From the NCBI GenBank assembly GCA_903882805.1, contig CAIRYK010000065.1, forward strand, positions 38,345 to 102,344: a stretch of 64,000 nucleotides of DNA. The letters are read 5' to 3'. This stretch comes from an uncultured Bacteroidota bacterium (lineage in GTDB: Bacteria; Bacteroidota; Bacteroidia; Chitinophagales; Chitinophagaceae). This document shows, piece by piece, positions 18,231-26,659 of the stretch. The number at the start of each line of letters is the position of its first letter. Within the stretch, counting starts at the first letter, position 1. The position numbers were made by a program, and so were the translations under genes. Below the pieces are notes generated by a model. It saw only the letters and a program-made list of their open reading frames with translations. It was not told the origin of the DNA and ran no database searches.

Positions 18231-19061
18231 CTACGGGCAATCTCTTGCGCTGGTCAGTTGCACATCGGTGGTATCGCGTATCAGAAATTGGCTTGTGTTA
18301 TACATCGAGAATATGCCTGTAATAGATCCCTTGCCGCTTGGGGTTATATAGGGCTGAAAATTGGCAAATCCGCTGTTGTACATAACTATCGATCCGGTAT
18401 TAGGGCAGTCTTTTATGGTACGCGATGTGGCATAGCTTGTAGAGCTGGGCGCCGCATAAGGCACATTGGCCGCACTCGCATCGAATTCCATATTGTCGAG
18501 CTGCACCAGCTTATTCAGGTATTTATTGGTGTTGCTAAACAAATCCACAAATTTCACCTTTTCGGGTGTTACTGTGTTTGGGTACGAAGCCTTTACTACT
18601 GTTTTCTGCATCATAGCCGATGGTATATTCACCAGCCTCAGCGAGCCAGATGCTGTAGATGCGTCAAACGCTATTTCGGGCAGGCCATGGTAGTTTACCA
18701 GTATCAGGTCTTTGAGCTTCACATATACTTTGCGGCCTATAGGGTAGTCGGTATAAAGGTTACTTTGGTCTATCGTTACCACTATAGCTCCTGTGGCGTC
18801 TTGTATTATTATTTGCTTGTAAAAATTGCCCGATCTGTCGTCGGCAGTTACCACGCCGCTTACAGTGGTATCGCCCATTTTGCGATAGGTGTTGGCGCCC
18901 ATCTCTATTGCCATAGACGATAGCTGACCAAGGGTGGCGTTTACAGGTAGCTTAGGGTCTATTTGCGAAGTATCGGGCGGATTATCGAATGATTGCTTGA
19001 CACATGAATTTAAAAATGCGCTGACAAATAATACTCCAAGCGCTAAACGGAAACCTTTCAT
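18231..19061 (-). CDS. DUF5689 lipoprotein
   Basis: 276 residues. The leader MKGFRLALGVLFVSAFLNSC ends in a lipobox (FLNSC), so the protein should be a lipoprotein, probably on the outer membrane. The body has the DUF5689 pattern: VSGVVTADDRSGNFYKQIIIQD, ATGAIVVTID, YPIGRKVYVKLKDLIL, an OB-like fold found in Bacteroidota surface proteins often next to nucleases and TonB receptors. It lies 48 bases downstream of the TonB receptor on the same strand, so it is probably its partner, in the place a SusD-like protein would take. The exact ligand is unknown. Confidence 0.82.
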   Translation of the reverse strand: MKGFRLALGVLFVSAFLNSCVKQSFDNPPDTSQIDPKLPVNATLGQLSSMAIEMGANTYRKMGDTTVSGVVTADDRSGNFYKQIIIQDATGAIVVTIDQSNLYTDYPIGRKVYVKLKDLILVNYHGLPEIAFDASTASGSLRLVNIPSAMMQKTVVKASYPNTVTPEKVKFVDLFSNTNKYLNKLVQLDNMEFDASAANVPYAAPSSTSYATSRTIKDCPNTGSIVMYNSGFANFQPYITPSGKGSITGIFSMYNTSQFLIRDTTDVQLTSARDCP

Positions 19062-19109
19062 TGTATGCTGATTTTGATTGTTATAAATTGATGGAATGAT
19101 ATGCCTTAA

Positions 19110-21947
19110 TTAGAAACGTAAACTGATGTTGAGGTAGTAATTGATGCCAAATGCATACTGATAGGTTGCGGGAAACTTATCGGGATTGCGATTTACGAAA
19201 TCGTACCTGAACTGCTCACGGCCGCGCAGCAGCACATTGGTATTGTTGAGCAGGTTTTTGATACCGAAGCTAACTGCCAGCACAGTATTGCCGCCGGTGG
19301 TTTTCTTGACCAGTTTCGACATCCTCGATAGTTGAAACGATTTTCCGGCATAGAAGTCGGTTACAAATGCCGAAGGCAATTTTTCCTGGTCGTATATTTG
19401 GTTCCATTTTGTCGAATTTCTGGCAATAAGGTCGGCGGCGGGTTGGGTGCGGCGGGCTGGGTTTACCTCTACATAGTTGCGGTCGAAGTAGTTGAAATTG
19501 ATGTTGGCAAACCAGTAGTTCTGGCTGTGGTAGTTTAGTTCTACGCTATAGGCTGTTTGCGGACCGGTGGGCAAATAGTAGTTCTTGATGTACGATTTAG
19601 ATGCAATGGCGTGTTGCGTAGTGTCGTTATCTACATAAATGCTAATATCCGGATTGTTGGTGTAAAACGACTGACCTATAGCTGCAACGCCTTTCACGGT
19701 CAGGTAGCGGGTCAGTTTGTAGCTGCCCATCAGTTCCACGCCCAGCGAGCGGGTGTCTTGGTGTTGCATGGCAAAGTTCACAAAGGTTTGGTAGGCCGGG
19801 TCGTCGTTGTAAAAACGTTTTATCTCGGTTGCATTTTTTACATCGGTCACATAGCCTACTACGCGCGCATTTACCTTACCCGATTTCAGCAGGTACCCGC
19901 CTTCCAGCGTCTGGCTGCTTTGCACGGTAGGGTTGTTCACTGTATAGTCGCGGGTTTCGGCGGCTATAAAAGTATTGGTAGCCGTAGGGGCCGATACTAT
20001 GTAGGCTGCGCTGGCATACAGAAAACTATGCCTGTTCAGCTTGTAGTTTATGCCGCCCTTGCCTGCATAGTTAAAGAAACTATAGGTAGCGCTTTTGCCC
20101 AGCGAGTTGTTGGCAAACAAACCATTGCGCATAAAACCCTCGCGGCTGAACGAATTGTTGCCGCCTTCGAGCGCCGCAAAAAAGCCGAAACGATTGTACG
20201 AACCTACCACCTGGCCCCAGGCAAGGCTGTTGTTTTGCAGCAGGCTATAGTCGTAGCCATATTTATCGCCTTTTCTTATTACTGCGTTCGGATTGCTCAG
20301 GTTGTTTTGGTTGTATATAGGGTTAGCAACATATTGCAGCGCTGCAAACTGATTATAGTTTACAAAAAAGTCGCCGCCCAGCAGGTCGGTGAGCTGCTTG
20401 TAGCTGCGTGTGTACTGAGATGTAATAGTCAGGCCGCCGAACACCGACAAATGAGCATTGAGCGAACGTTCGATATTCGTGTTGAACGTGAACTTCTTCA
20501 GGTCATTTACTTTATCGCTCAGCACATATACCGATCTTTTGCCGGTTACATTGTTGCCCTGTATGCCGCCTACATTGCGAATGGTTTCGTTATTGACCAG
20601 GTTGGCATTATACAGGCGATTCCAGTCTACCTGCATTTTCGCTGGGTCGTTCTGTATTTCTCTGGTTACTTGATTGGCGGTGGCGGTGTCGGGGGGCGTG
20701 AAGTTGAGGTAGTAGCTCGGCAGGTTTTTGTAGTAGTTGCCAAACGGGCTGGAAGCGTTGTACCAGTCTATCTCACCCTGCTTCTCCTTGCCAAACTGGT
20801 AGCCCACTGCTGTGTTCCAGCGGGTACGGTCGTTGGGGCGGTGTTCGTAATTGAGAATAGTAGTAGGCTGAAAAACGTTTTGTATAGATCCCGATCTTTT
20901 CTCCACCTTACCCTTGTTGTCGGTCTGGTAGCCCCAGTCGGGATTGTAGTAATTATCTTTGGCGAGGTTCATGGCCTCCTGTGTGGCCATACGGCCCCTT
21001 GCCTGGCGCATAGGCACGCCAAACGATGTCAGGTTCATAATTCCCTTTTTCATGGTTTTGCTCACGCCGGCATAGTAGGCGTAGCCGTCCATAAATGTAC
21101 CGGGGCGGTAGCCTTCTTGGTTCCACTGTCTGTTGGCCGATAGCGTATAGGCCCAGCCGTTTTTCATTATGCCGCTGCTTGTGGTAAACATTATTTTGTT
21201 TACGTTGGTATTGTTGCTGGTATAGGTAACCTTGGTTTCTTTTCTGTTATTGGCGGCAGTAGCCTCTATGTAGGTAGATCCATTTACTCCGCCAAAGGTG
21301 TAGGGCGATGGCTCCAGACCATAGCGAATATCGCGGCCGCGGAATACATCGTTTTGATTGCCCAGATGCTGTGTCCACGACAAATATCCGGTTTGGGCAT
21401 TATTGATACTGATACCGTTTACCGACGATTGGTTCTGATTGCGATTGCCGCGGGGCTTGAACATGTAGTAGCCAAACACAAAAGCCGCTGTGGAAACAAA
21501 TGGGTCTCTGCCCGACAATAGCAGCTCTTCGCCGCCCACCGATGCATTGTCGCCATTGTCAGATGCCGAAACGTCGGCAGTAGCTATGGGTATAGTGGGG
21601 ATGTCAGCGCTTTCAGCAGTAGCGTCGTCCGGGGTAATTTTTATATCGCCCATATCTACCGCTACATCATTTATCGCTACGTTTATACTGTCGGTTTTGG
21701 CGCCAGGGCCGCTGATGAGCATAAGGTAGGCGCCCTGCGGCGTTTCGCTAAGTTCAAACTTACCTGCGCCATCTGAACTGGTAAAAACGGCTAATTGCGG
21801 GATGCTCACCTTCAGGTCGGCAAAGGGTGCATTGGTAACATTATTAACCAAACGGCCTTTTAAAGTAGCCGTTTTTTTATTCTGGGCATTTACGTAAACT
21901 GTAGCTGTAAGCAAGGCCAACAGCAAGGGAAGTAACTTTCGAAACAT
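19110..21947 (-). CDS. TonB-dependent outer-membrane receptor with carboxypeptidase-regulatory-like domain
   Basis: 945 residues; signal peptide MFRKLLPLLLALLTATVYVNAQ. Residues ~25-110 form the beta-sandwich 'carboxypeptidase regulatory-like' extension common in Bacteroidota receptors (LKGRLVNNVTNAPFADLKV ... KFELSETPQGAYLML). A plug domain follows (VNGISINNAQTGYLSW), then a large beta-barrel ending in a C-terminal aromatic (NYYLNISLRF). It should import a large or scarce nutrient with energy from TonB-ExbBD. The DUF5689 lipoprotein lies downstream and a secreted EEP-family enzyme is divergent upstream, which suggests import of a nucleotide- or phosphate-containing product. A TAGTTTTG box lies 39 bases before the start. 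Confidence 0.9.
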   Translation of the reverse strand: MFRKLLPLLLALLTATVYVNAQNKKTATLKGRLVNNVTNAPFADLKVSIPQLAVFTSSDGAGKFELSETPQGAYLMLISGPGAKTDSINVAINDVAVDMGDIKITPDDATAESADIPTIPIATADVSASDNGDNASVGGEELLLSGRDPFVSTAAFVFGYYMFKPRGNRNQNQSSVNGISINNAQTGYLSWTQHLGNQNDVFRGRDIRYGLEPSPYTFGGVNGSTYIEATAANNRKETKVTYTSNNTNVNKIMFTTSSGIMKNGWAYTLSANRQWNQEGYRPGTFMDGYAYYAGVSKTMKKGIMNLTSFGVPMRQARGRMATQEAMNLAKDNYYNPDWGYQTDNKGKVEKRSGSIQNVFQPTTILNYEHRPNDRTRWNTAVGYQFGKEKQGEIDWYNASSPFGNYYKNLPSYYLNFTPPDTATANQVTREIQNDPAKMQVDWNRLYNANLVNNETIRNVGGIQGNNVTGKRSVYVLSDKVNDLKKFTFNTNIERSLNAHLSVFGGLTITSQYTRSYKQLTDLLGGDFFVNYNQFAALQYVANPIYNQNNLSNPNAVIRKGDKYGYDYSLLQNNSLAWGQVVGSYNRFGFFAALEGGNNSFSREGFMRNGLFANNSLGKSATYSFFNYAGKGGINYKLNRHSFLYASAAYIVSAPTATNTFIAAETRDYTVNNPTVQSSQTLEGGYLLKSGKVNARVVGYVTDVKNATEIKRFYNDDPAYQTFVNFAMQHQDTRSLGVELMGSYKLTRYLTVKGVAAIGQSFYTNNPDISIYVDNDTTQHAIASKSYIKNYYLPTGPQTAYSVELNYHSQNYWFANINFNYFDRNYVEVNPARRTQPAADLIARNSTKWNQIYDQEKLPSAFVTDFYAGKSFQLSRMSKLVKKTTGGNTVLAVSFGIKNLLNNTNVLLRGREQFRYDFVNRNPDKFPATYQYAFGINYYLNISLRF

Positions 21948-21985
21948 GATCGTCCTGAAGTTTTAGAGAATTGTAGATGAGGCTG

Positions 21986-21993
21986 CAAAACTA
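21986..21993 (-). promoter_or_regulatory. Candidate -7 box for the TonB receptor operon
   Basis: Minus-strand TAGTTTTG fits TAnnTTTG, 39 bases before the receptor start. No clear -33 TTTG is seen. Confidence 0.4.
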
Positions 21994-22122
21994 ACGGCAG
22001 CATGCCTCCCGATTTTTTTTGGAGGGTTATGTTATTATTACCGCAATAGCAACTTATTGTTACATAATTGTTGATTGGGTTTTTGTGTGCCTGTATTCAA
22101 TTTCTTTGCACAAAGTTTGCTC

Positions 22123-23172
22123 ATGATTTTTAAGCGTTTTTTATCGGTTGCTATGCTATGCGCAGCAGCCATGCAGGCCACTAATGCGCAGGCACAGGAT
22201 CAATATAAGGTAGCCGCAATAGGCTTTTATAACTGCGAAAACCTCTTTGACACCATAAACGACCCCAATAAAAAAGACGAAGACTTCACCCCCGACGGCC
22301 CCTACCGCTACACCAGCGATGTATACAAGGCAAAACTGCATAACATAGCCACCGTGTTTAAGCAGATGGGGGCAGACGTAACGCCCGACGGGCCGGCCAT
22401 AATAGGGCTTGCCGAAATAGAAAATGACAATGTGCTGAAAGACCTGGTAGCCCAACCCGAAATAGCGGCGCGCCACTATCAGTACGCCTGGTTTTATACA
22501 CCCGACGAACGCGGCATAAGCACTGCGCTGCTCTACAACCCTAAGTACCTGAAAGTGCTAATGGCCGAACCGCTACGCGTGCCTACCGAACAACTTGCTT
22601 ACAAACGCCCTACCCGCGATGTGCTGCATGTGTGCGGCATACTGGCCGGCGATACGGTGCATATATTAGTCAATCACTGGCCATCAAAATCGGGCGGCGA
22701 TGCTGCAAGCGCACCGGGCCGCCGCCTGGCGGCATCTGTAGATAAGCGCATCGTAGATTCGCTGAAAGCCATTAACCCTGCAACCAAAATAATACTGATG
22801 GGCGACTTCAACGACAACCCCAACAGCGAGGGCATTATGGAAGTGCTGCAGGCAAAGGCAGAGCGCACAGATGTGAGCGATACCAACATATACAATCCAT
22901 GGTACAATATGTACAAAAAAGGTATTGGCACAGAGATATTTCAGGGCGAGTGGAACCTGATAGACCAGATAATGGTGAGCGGAGCGTTGCTGAGCAATAA
23001 AAACGGGAAATGGGCCTACTATAAGCAGGAGATTTTTAAACGCGACTTTCTCGTAAACAAGATTGGCCCCTACAAAGGGCTGCCGCACCGCTCTTTCACT
23101 GTTACCCACCAGTGGGACAATGGCTACAGCGATCACTTTCCGGTATTGGTGTATCTGATTGAGAAAAAGTAA
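22123..23172 (+). CDS. Secreted endonuclease/exonuclease/phosphatase-family protein
   Basis: 349 residues from ATG 22123, chosen because the signal peptide MIFKRFLSVAMLCAAAMQATNAQA starts there; the frame is open 16 codons further up. All catalytic motifs of the EEP superfamily are present: FYNCENLFD, GLAEIEND, VNHWPSKSGG, MGDFNDNP and YSDHFPVL. Members hydrolyse phosphodiester or phosphomonoester bonds with Mg2+. The protein should act in the periplasm or outside the cell. It is divergent from the TonB receptor/DUF5689 pair across 175 bases, which suggests a shared control region and a joint role in scavenging nucleic acid or phosphate ester (inference). Confidence 0.88.
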   Translation: MIFKRFLSVAMLCAAAMQATNAQAQDQYKVAAIGFYNCENLFDTINDPNKKDEDFTPDGPYRYTSDVYKAKLHNIATVFKQMGADVTPDGPAIIGLAEIENDNVLKDLVAQPEIAARHYQYAWFYTPDERGISTALLYNPKYLKVLMAEPLRVPTEQLAYKRPTRDVLHVCGILAGDTVHILVNHWPSKSGGDAASAPGRRLAASVDKRIVDSLKAINPATKIILMGDFNDNPNSEGIMEVLQAKAERTDVSDTNIYNPWYNMYKKGIGTEIFQGEWNLIDQIMVSGALLSNKNGKWAYYKQEIFKRDFLVNKIGPYKGLPHRSFTVTHQWDNGYSDHFPVLVYLIEKK

Positions 23173-23284
23173 GCATACAGCTATAAAAAGCAATAAGCGC
23201 AATACCCTTCTTACACCGTTTAAACTTCAAACATCGGCATACTTTTTCGAATGTTGGTTACTCAATTTGATTGCAATTTGTGCT

Positions 23285-23701
23285 TAGCCCGATAGGGCTA
23301 AACTGTGCGTAGCCGGAGGTGAAACCTCCGGTAATAAGGAAAATGAGGTCCAACTCTGAAAGAGTTGAATGTGCTTTTGTATACTACAAGTCCATATTGC
23401 CTATTCACATTCAACCCATTCTGGGTTGGAGTGTTGGGAATTCCTTACCCCGGGATACTCCCGCGGCTACGCATATTAAAGCCCATTCGGGCTTTTCCTC
23501 ACCAAAGCAATAGCAGTTATCTTGATTGCATTTGAAGGACAAATACAAACATGTTCGTGCGTTTCATTATGCCGAAAAATGAATGTTAAATGGTGTAATG
23601 CATAACGCAACTGCAAACCTGTTGCGCCTAATGGCGCAATGACCTGCGTTGGCGCCGACTTTTAATCGATTTGGTATAATTTAGTTGCCTTGTAGGCAAC
23701 T
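23285..23701. repeat. Cluster of short perfect hairpins with different arms
   Basis: Seven hairpins in the 555-base gap 23173-23727: tagccc-gata-gggcta (23285), ccggaggt-gaa-acctccgg (23313), caactct-gaa-agagttg (23351), caaccca-ttc-tgggttg (23412), aagccc-attc-gggctt (23479), ttgcgcc-taat-ggcgcaa (23622) and agttgcct-tgt-aggcaact (23683). Arm sequences differ, but several share a T-GAA-A core (or its complement A-TTC-T). No believable coding frame is present. Confidence 0.75.
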
Positions 23702-23727
23702 AACAAAAACCTGCATATTGTTCACGC

Positions 23728-25728
23728 TTACAACTCTTGCTGGTCGTCGCTCATGGCTACTATTTCGTGTATTATGCCATCCATTTCCGCTACCTTTTCC
23801 TGAAGCGACGCCATCATTAGGGCGATATGCGCCTGATCGAGTTCGTGTTCTTTAATTGCGGATGTAATGCCCTTTATGGTTGTGAGCGGCCCGCGTAGTT
23901 TGTGCGACTGTACCCAGGCTATTTTTTTCAATTGTTCGTTGTTGAGCGCCAGTTTTCTTATCAGGCCCAAAAACTCGGTTATATCGCGTCTGAAACAGCT
24001 TACGCCTATTATGTTGCCGTGTTCGTCTTTTATGGGTTTAAACCGTATTTCTATATCAGGTGCAAAACCATCTATAACAATGCCTTTTTCCAGTATCTGG
24101 TGTGCTGCTCCTTCGAAAGCCTTTACATATCCTGCCCTTATTTTTTCGAAAAAGACCGGATTTTTTTCTTGCAGTATATCCTTTTGGCCAGTTCTTGGGT
24201 ACACCTCAAACAGTTTGTACAGGTAGTCTTTGAATGGCTTATTGAAGGCCAGATAGCGCATTTGCAGGTCTACCGACCACAGAAAATCGTCCGTATTTTC
24301 TATCAGCGCCAGAAAGTTGAGCTGGTCTGTTTTTATTTTTCGTTGCAGTTCTTCTTCTTTTATGGCGCTTTCTACCGTTATTTTTTCAGTTTTTTGTTCC
24401 AGTGTTTTGTAGTTCTGCTGAAATCTCTTTAGCGAGCGGTATATCACCATCAGGGCGCCCGCAATGAGTATTACGGTCAGCGCCATTATTATGTTGTTTT
24501 GCCGACGTATCTGCACATCTTTTTCCAGATTGGCTATCTGGGTTTCGTGTTCCACATTATCTATACCCTTTGCAAGGTCGTAGTTGGCATTTTTTTGTGT
24601 GCGCAGCGTTTTAGCCTCATGAGCTTCGTGGAATCGTTGCAGATATTTTATCGCATTATTAAAATCGCCTTTTTTCTGGTAGTACTTCCAGTTTGCGCCG
24701 GCGGCTCTGTACACCAGTTCTAGCGAGTCGGCGGTCAAATTATTTAGGTTTTCGAGAAACAGCGTATGTTCGTCAGTCAGCAAATGTTCAGCTTGCGAGT
24801 ATTTCTCGGCGTCGGTATAAAGTTCAGCCAGTTTTATAAGGTTAAAAAGACGGTCTTTCAGATTCCGGTTTGCGGCTTCATTTAGCGCCAGGCTTTTCAG
24901 GTAGTAGGTTTCGGCAGAATCGGTATTTTTCAGAGAACCATAAGAGCTACCTAAGTTACCATATACTACCGATAGCGCTTCTTCCCAATTGTGTATTTGT
25001 CCGGGAAATTGTGGCATCCATAGCAATATATAGTCTATTGCAGCTCTGTAGTAATGTATGCTGCTGTCGGTAAGTCCGGCTTTAAAATAGGCGAGGCCGG
25101 TATTGCCTATGGTTTCCTGCCGCCTGAAGTTGTATTCCTGCCCATCATTCTTGCAGGATGTTAGTTTGGCATAGGTTTCGTTAAACAATCGGGCCGACTC
25201 GAGGTATTTTTCTTCGTGGTAAAACGACATTGCTATCCGAAACAGGTAAACGCCCTCTTCGCAGTCTGATTTGCAACTATAGGCTACAGCCTTAGCTTTT
25301 GCATAATACTTAAAGGCATCGCTGTATCTGTTTAGTTTATAGCATACATTGGCCTTGGACATGTAAGCATGAAACATGTTGCCCGAGTCGAAAACATCGC
25401 GATTGGCATCTATAAGCTCCAGCAGGCTATCTGCGTATTGTTGAGCTTTGTAGTATTGGTCGGCATAATTGAGGTAATGGGCGTGCTTCTTAATATATAC
25501 CTGAAATCTGTCTGCAGGCGCGAGTTCTTGCCCGGCAAGCGCGCTATCCAGAAAGGGTATATATGCTTGCGGTCCACTGGCATACTTAGCTATATCGGCA
25601 AGATCCAGAATATTTCCTGTTTGGCCCGTTGTTTGTTTTGTAGTTTGTTCTTGCTTGCAGCCTGCTAATGCCATAACAACCATTGCCATTGCGGCTATGA
25701 AAAGTTTCATGGTTGTTTTTGGGTTCAT
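23728..25728 (-). CDS. TPR-PAS membrane lipoprotein with a phospho-acceptor domain but no ATPase domain
   Basis: 666 residues. The N-terminus MKLFIAAMAMVVMALAGC (from Met 7) has a lipobox. Residues ~60-370 form helical TPR-like repeats (ADSLLELIDANRDVF, NVCYKLNRYSDAFKYYAKA, LGSSYGSLKNTDSAETYYLKSLAL). A membrane segment lies at ~411-432, then a coiled coil, a PAS domain (~470-590; CFRRDITEF at its end) and a DHp helix with the phospho-acceptor His near 608 (WVQSHKLRGPLTTIKG). Only ~58 residues follow, so no HATPase domain exists and the protein cannot phosphorylate itself. It is the last gene of an operon with a full kinase and two response regulators. A role as phosphotransfer relay, phosphatase or pseudokinase partner is inferred. 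Confidence 0.85.
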   Translation of the reverse strand: MNPKTTMKLFIAAMAMVVMALAGCKQEQTTKQTTGQTGNILDLADIAKYASGPQAYIPFLDSALAGQELAPADRFQVYIKKHAHYLNYADQYYKAQQYADSLLELIDANRDVFDSGNMFHAYMSKANVCYKLNRYSDAFKYYAKAKAVAYSCKSDCEEGVYLFRIAMSFYHEEKYLESARLFNETYAKLTSCKNDGQEYNFRRQETIGNTGLAYFKAGLTDSSIHYYRAAIDYILLWMPQFPGQIHNWEEALSVVYGNLGSSYGSLKNTDSAETYYLKSLALNEAANRNLKDRLFNLIKLAELYTDAEKYSQAEHLLTDEHTLFLENLNNLTADSLELVYRAAGANWKYYQKKGDFNNAIKYLQRFHEAHEAKTLRTQKNANYDLAKGIDNVEHETQIANLEKDVQIRRQNNIIMALTVILIAGALMVIYRSLKRFQQNYKTLEQKTEKITVESAIKEEELQRKIKTDQLNFLALIENTDDFLWSVDLQMRYLAFNKPFKDYLYKLFEVYPRTGQKDILQEKNPVFFEKIRAGYVKAFEGAAHQILEKGIVIDGFAPDIEIRFKPIKDEHGNIIGVSCFRRDITEFLGLIRKLALNNEQLKKIAWVQSHKLRGPLTTIKGITSAIKEHELDQAHIALMMASLQEKVAEMDGIIHEIVAMSDDQQEL

Positions 25729-25752
25729 GTTAGTTCAATTTTAGCGCGGCGT

Positions 25753-26172
25753 TTACAGTATTTTCGGCAGGTTGGTGTTTTCTACTAAGTTTCTTATAGT
25801 GTCTTTAGTAAATGGTTTTATAATGTAGCCGGCTACATTAGCGTTATTATCGGCTTTTTCCTGGTCTTGCTTACTTATAGATGAAGATAAAATATAGAGT
25901 TTGTATTTGTTTTTTAGGTTTTGCGGAAGCGAATTGAATTTATCCAGAAAGGCCCATCCATCTATAATGGGCATGTATATATCTAGTAGTATTATTGCGT
26001 CGGGGTGTTCGGTTTCAGGCTCAGTGGCGCCAGCCAGATAAGTTAATGCCGACTGAGAATCTGTGAATTCTACAATTCGGGCGTCGGGGTATACACTTTT
26101 AATGATTAATCTGGTAAGCAGATTATTCATTGCTACATCGTCTATAATTACAAAACTGTGCTGTTCGTTCAT
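25753..26172 (-). CDS. Single-domain response regulator
   Basis: 139 residues, only a receiver (REC) domain: the acidic pair in FVIIDDVAMN, the phosphorylated Asp in ILLDIYMP (~63), a Ser/Thr switch position in LYILSSS and the conserved Lys in YIIKPFT. No output domain, so it works through protein contacts, like CheY or Spo0F. It is 24 bases upstream of the TPR-PAS protein and 18 bases downstream of a second, related receiver. This fits a phosphorelay, with the downstream DHp domain as a candidate partner. Confidence 0.92.
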   Translation of the reverse strand: MNEQHSFVIIDDVAMNNLLTRLIIKSVYPDARIVEFTDSQSALTYLAGATEPETEHPDAIILLDIYMPIIDGWAFLDKFNSLPQNLKNKYKLYILSSSISKQDQEKADNNANVAGYIIKPFTKDTIRNLVENTNLPKIL

Positions 26173-26190
26173 TTTGGGTATTGTAAGGAT

Positions 26191-26619
26191 TTATTTATCA
26201 GATAAGCCTAGTCTTTTGTGCAGTACATGTACGATTAGTCTTATAGATTCTTTTGTTAGGGGTTTTATGAGGTAGTATTCTACGTATTTGTTATCGTGTG
26301 CGCGGGTCATATCGCGTTTGTCTACCGACGACGAAAGTATATAGATTTTAATACGGTTTTTTACCAGTTCATCAAGTTTATCAAATTTTTCAAGAAAGCC
26401 CCATGCGTCCATTATGGGCATAATAATATCGAGCAGCAGTATTGCTCTGCCATCGTAGTTGGGGTTGCTGTATTTTTCTACTATATGGTCAAACCCCTTT
26501 TCGGCTTCAGTAAAATCCTGAATATCGGCATCGGGATAGGTTTTTTCCAAAATCTTCCGGCAAAGTAAATTGTTGATCTTGTCGTCGTCTATGATGATGA
26601 AGTTGTTGAAATAATTCAT
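26191..26619 (-). CDS. Single-domain response regulator (second copy)
   Basis: 142 residues, a receiver domain alone: FIIIDDDKIN, phospho-Asp in LLLDIIMPIMDAWGF, LSSS switch, Lys in YLIKPLT. It resembles the next gene (25753) over its whole length and both keep the rare phrase SSSxxKxD after the switch strand, so the two are probably tandem duplicates that then diverged. It lies 40 bases after the kinase gene at 26660. Confidence 0.92.
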   Translation of the reverse strand: MNYFNNFIIIDDDKINNLLCRKILEKTYPDADIQDFTEAEKGFDHIVEKYSNPNYDGRAILLLDIIMPIMDAWGFLEKFDKLDELVKNRIKIYILSSSVDKRDMTRAHDNKYVEYYLIKPLTKESIRLIVHVLHKRLGLSDK

Positions 26620-26659
26620 GTTGCCTGTATTTATGTGCGCTCGAAAGTGAGATAATCTG

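Noticed and set aside
19557..21143. 528-codon frame opposite the TonB receptor
   Set aside because: Same reason: antisense shadow of a clear gene.
23319..23513. 64-codon plus-strand frame in the hairpin cluster
   Set aside because: It is composed of the hairpins and has no plausible protein pattern.
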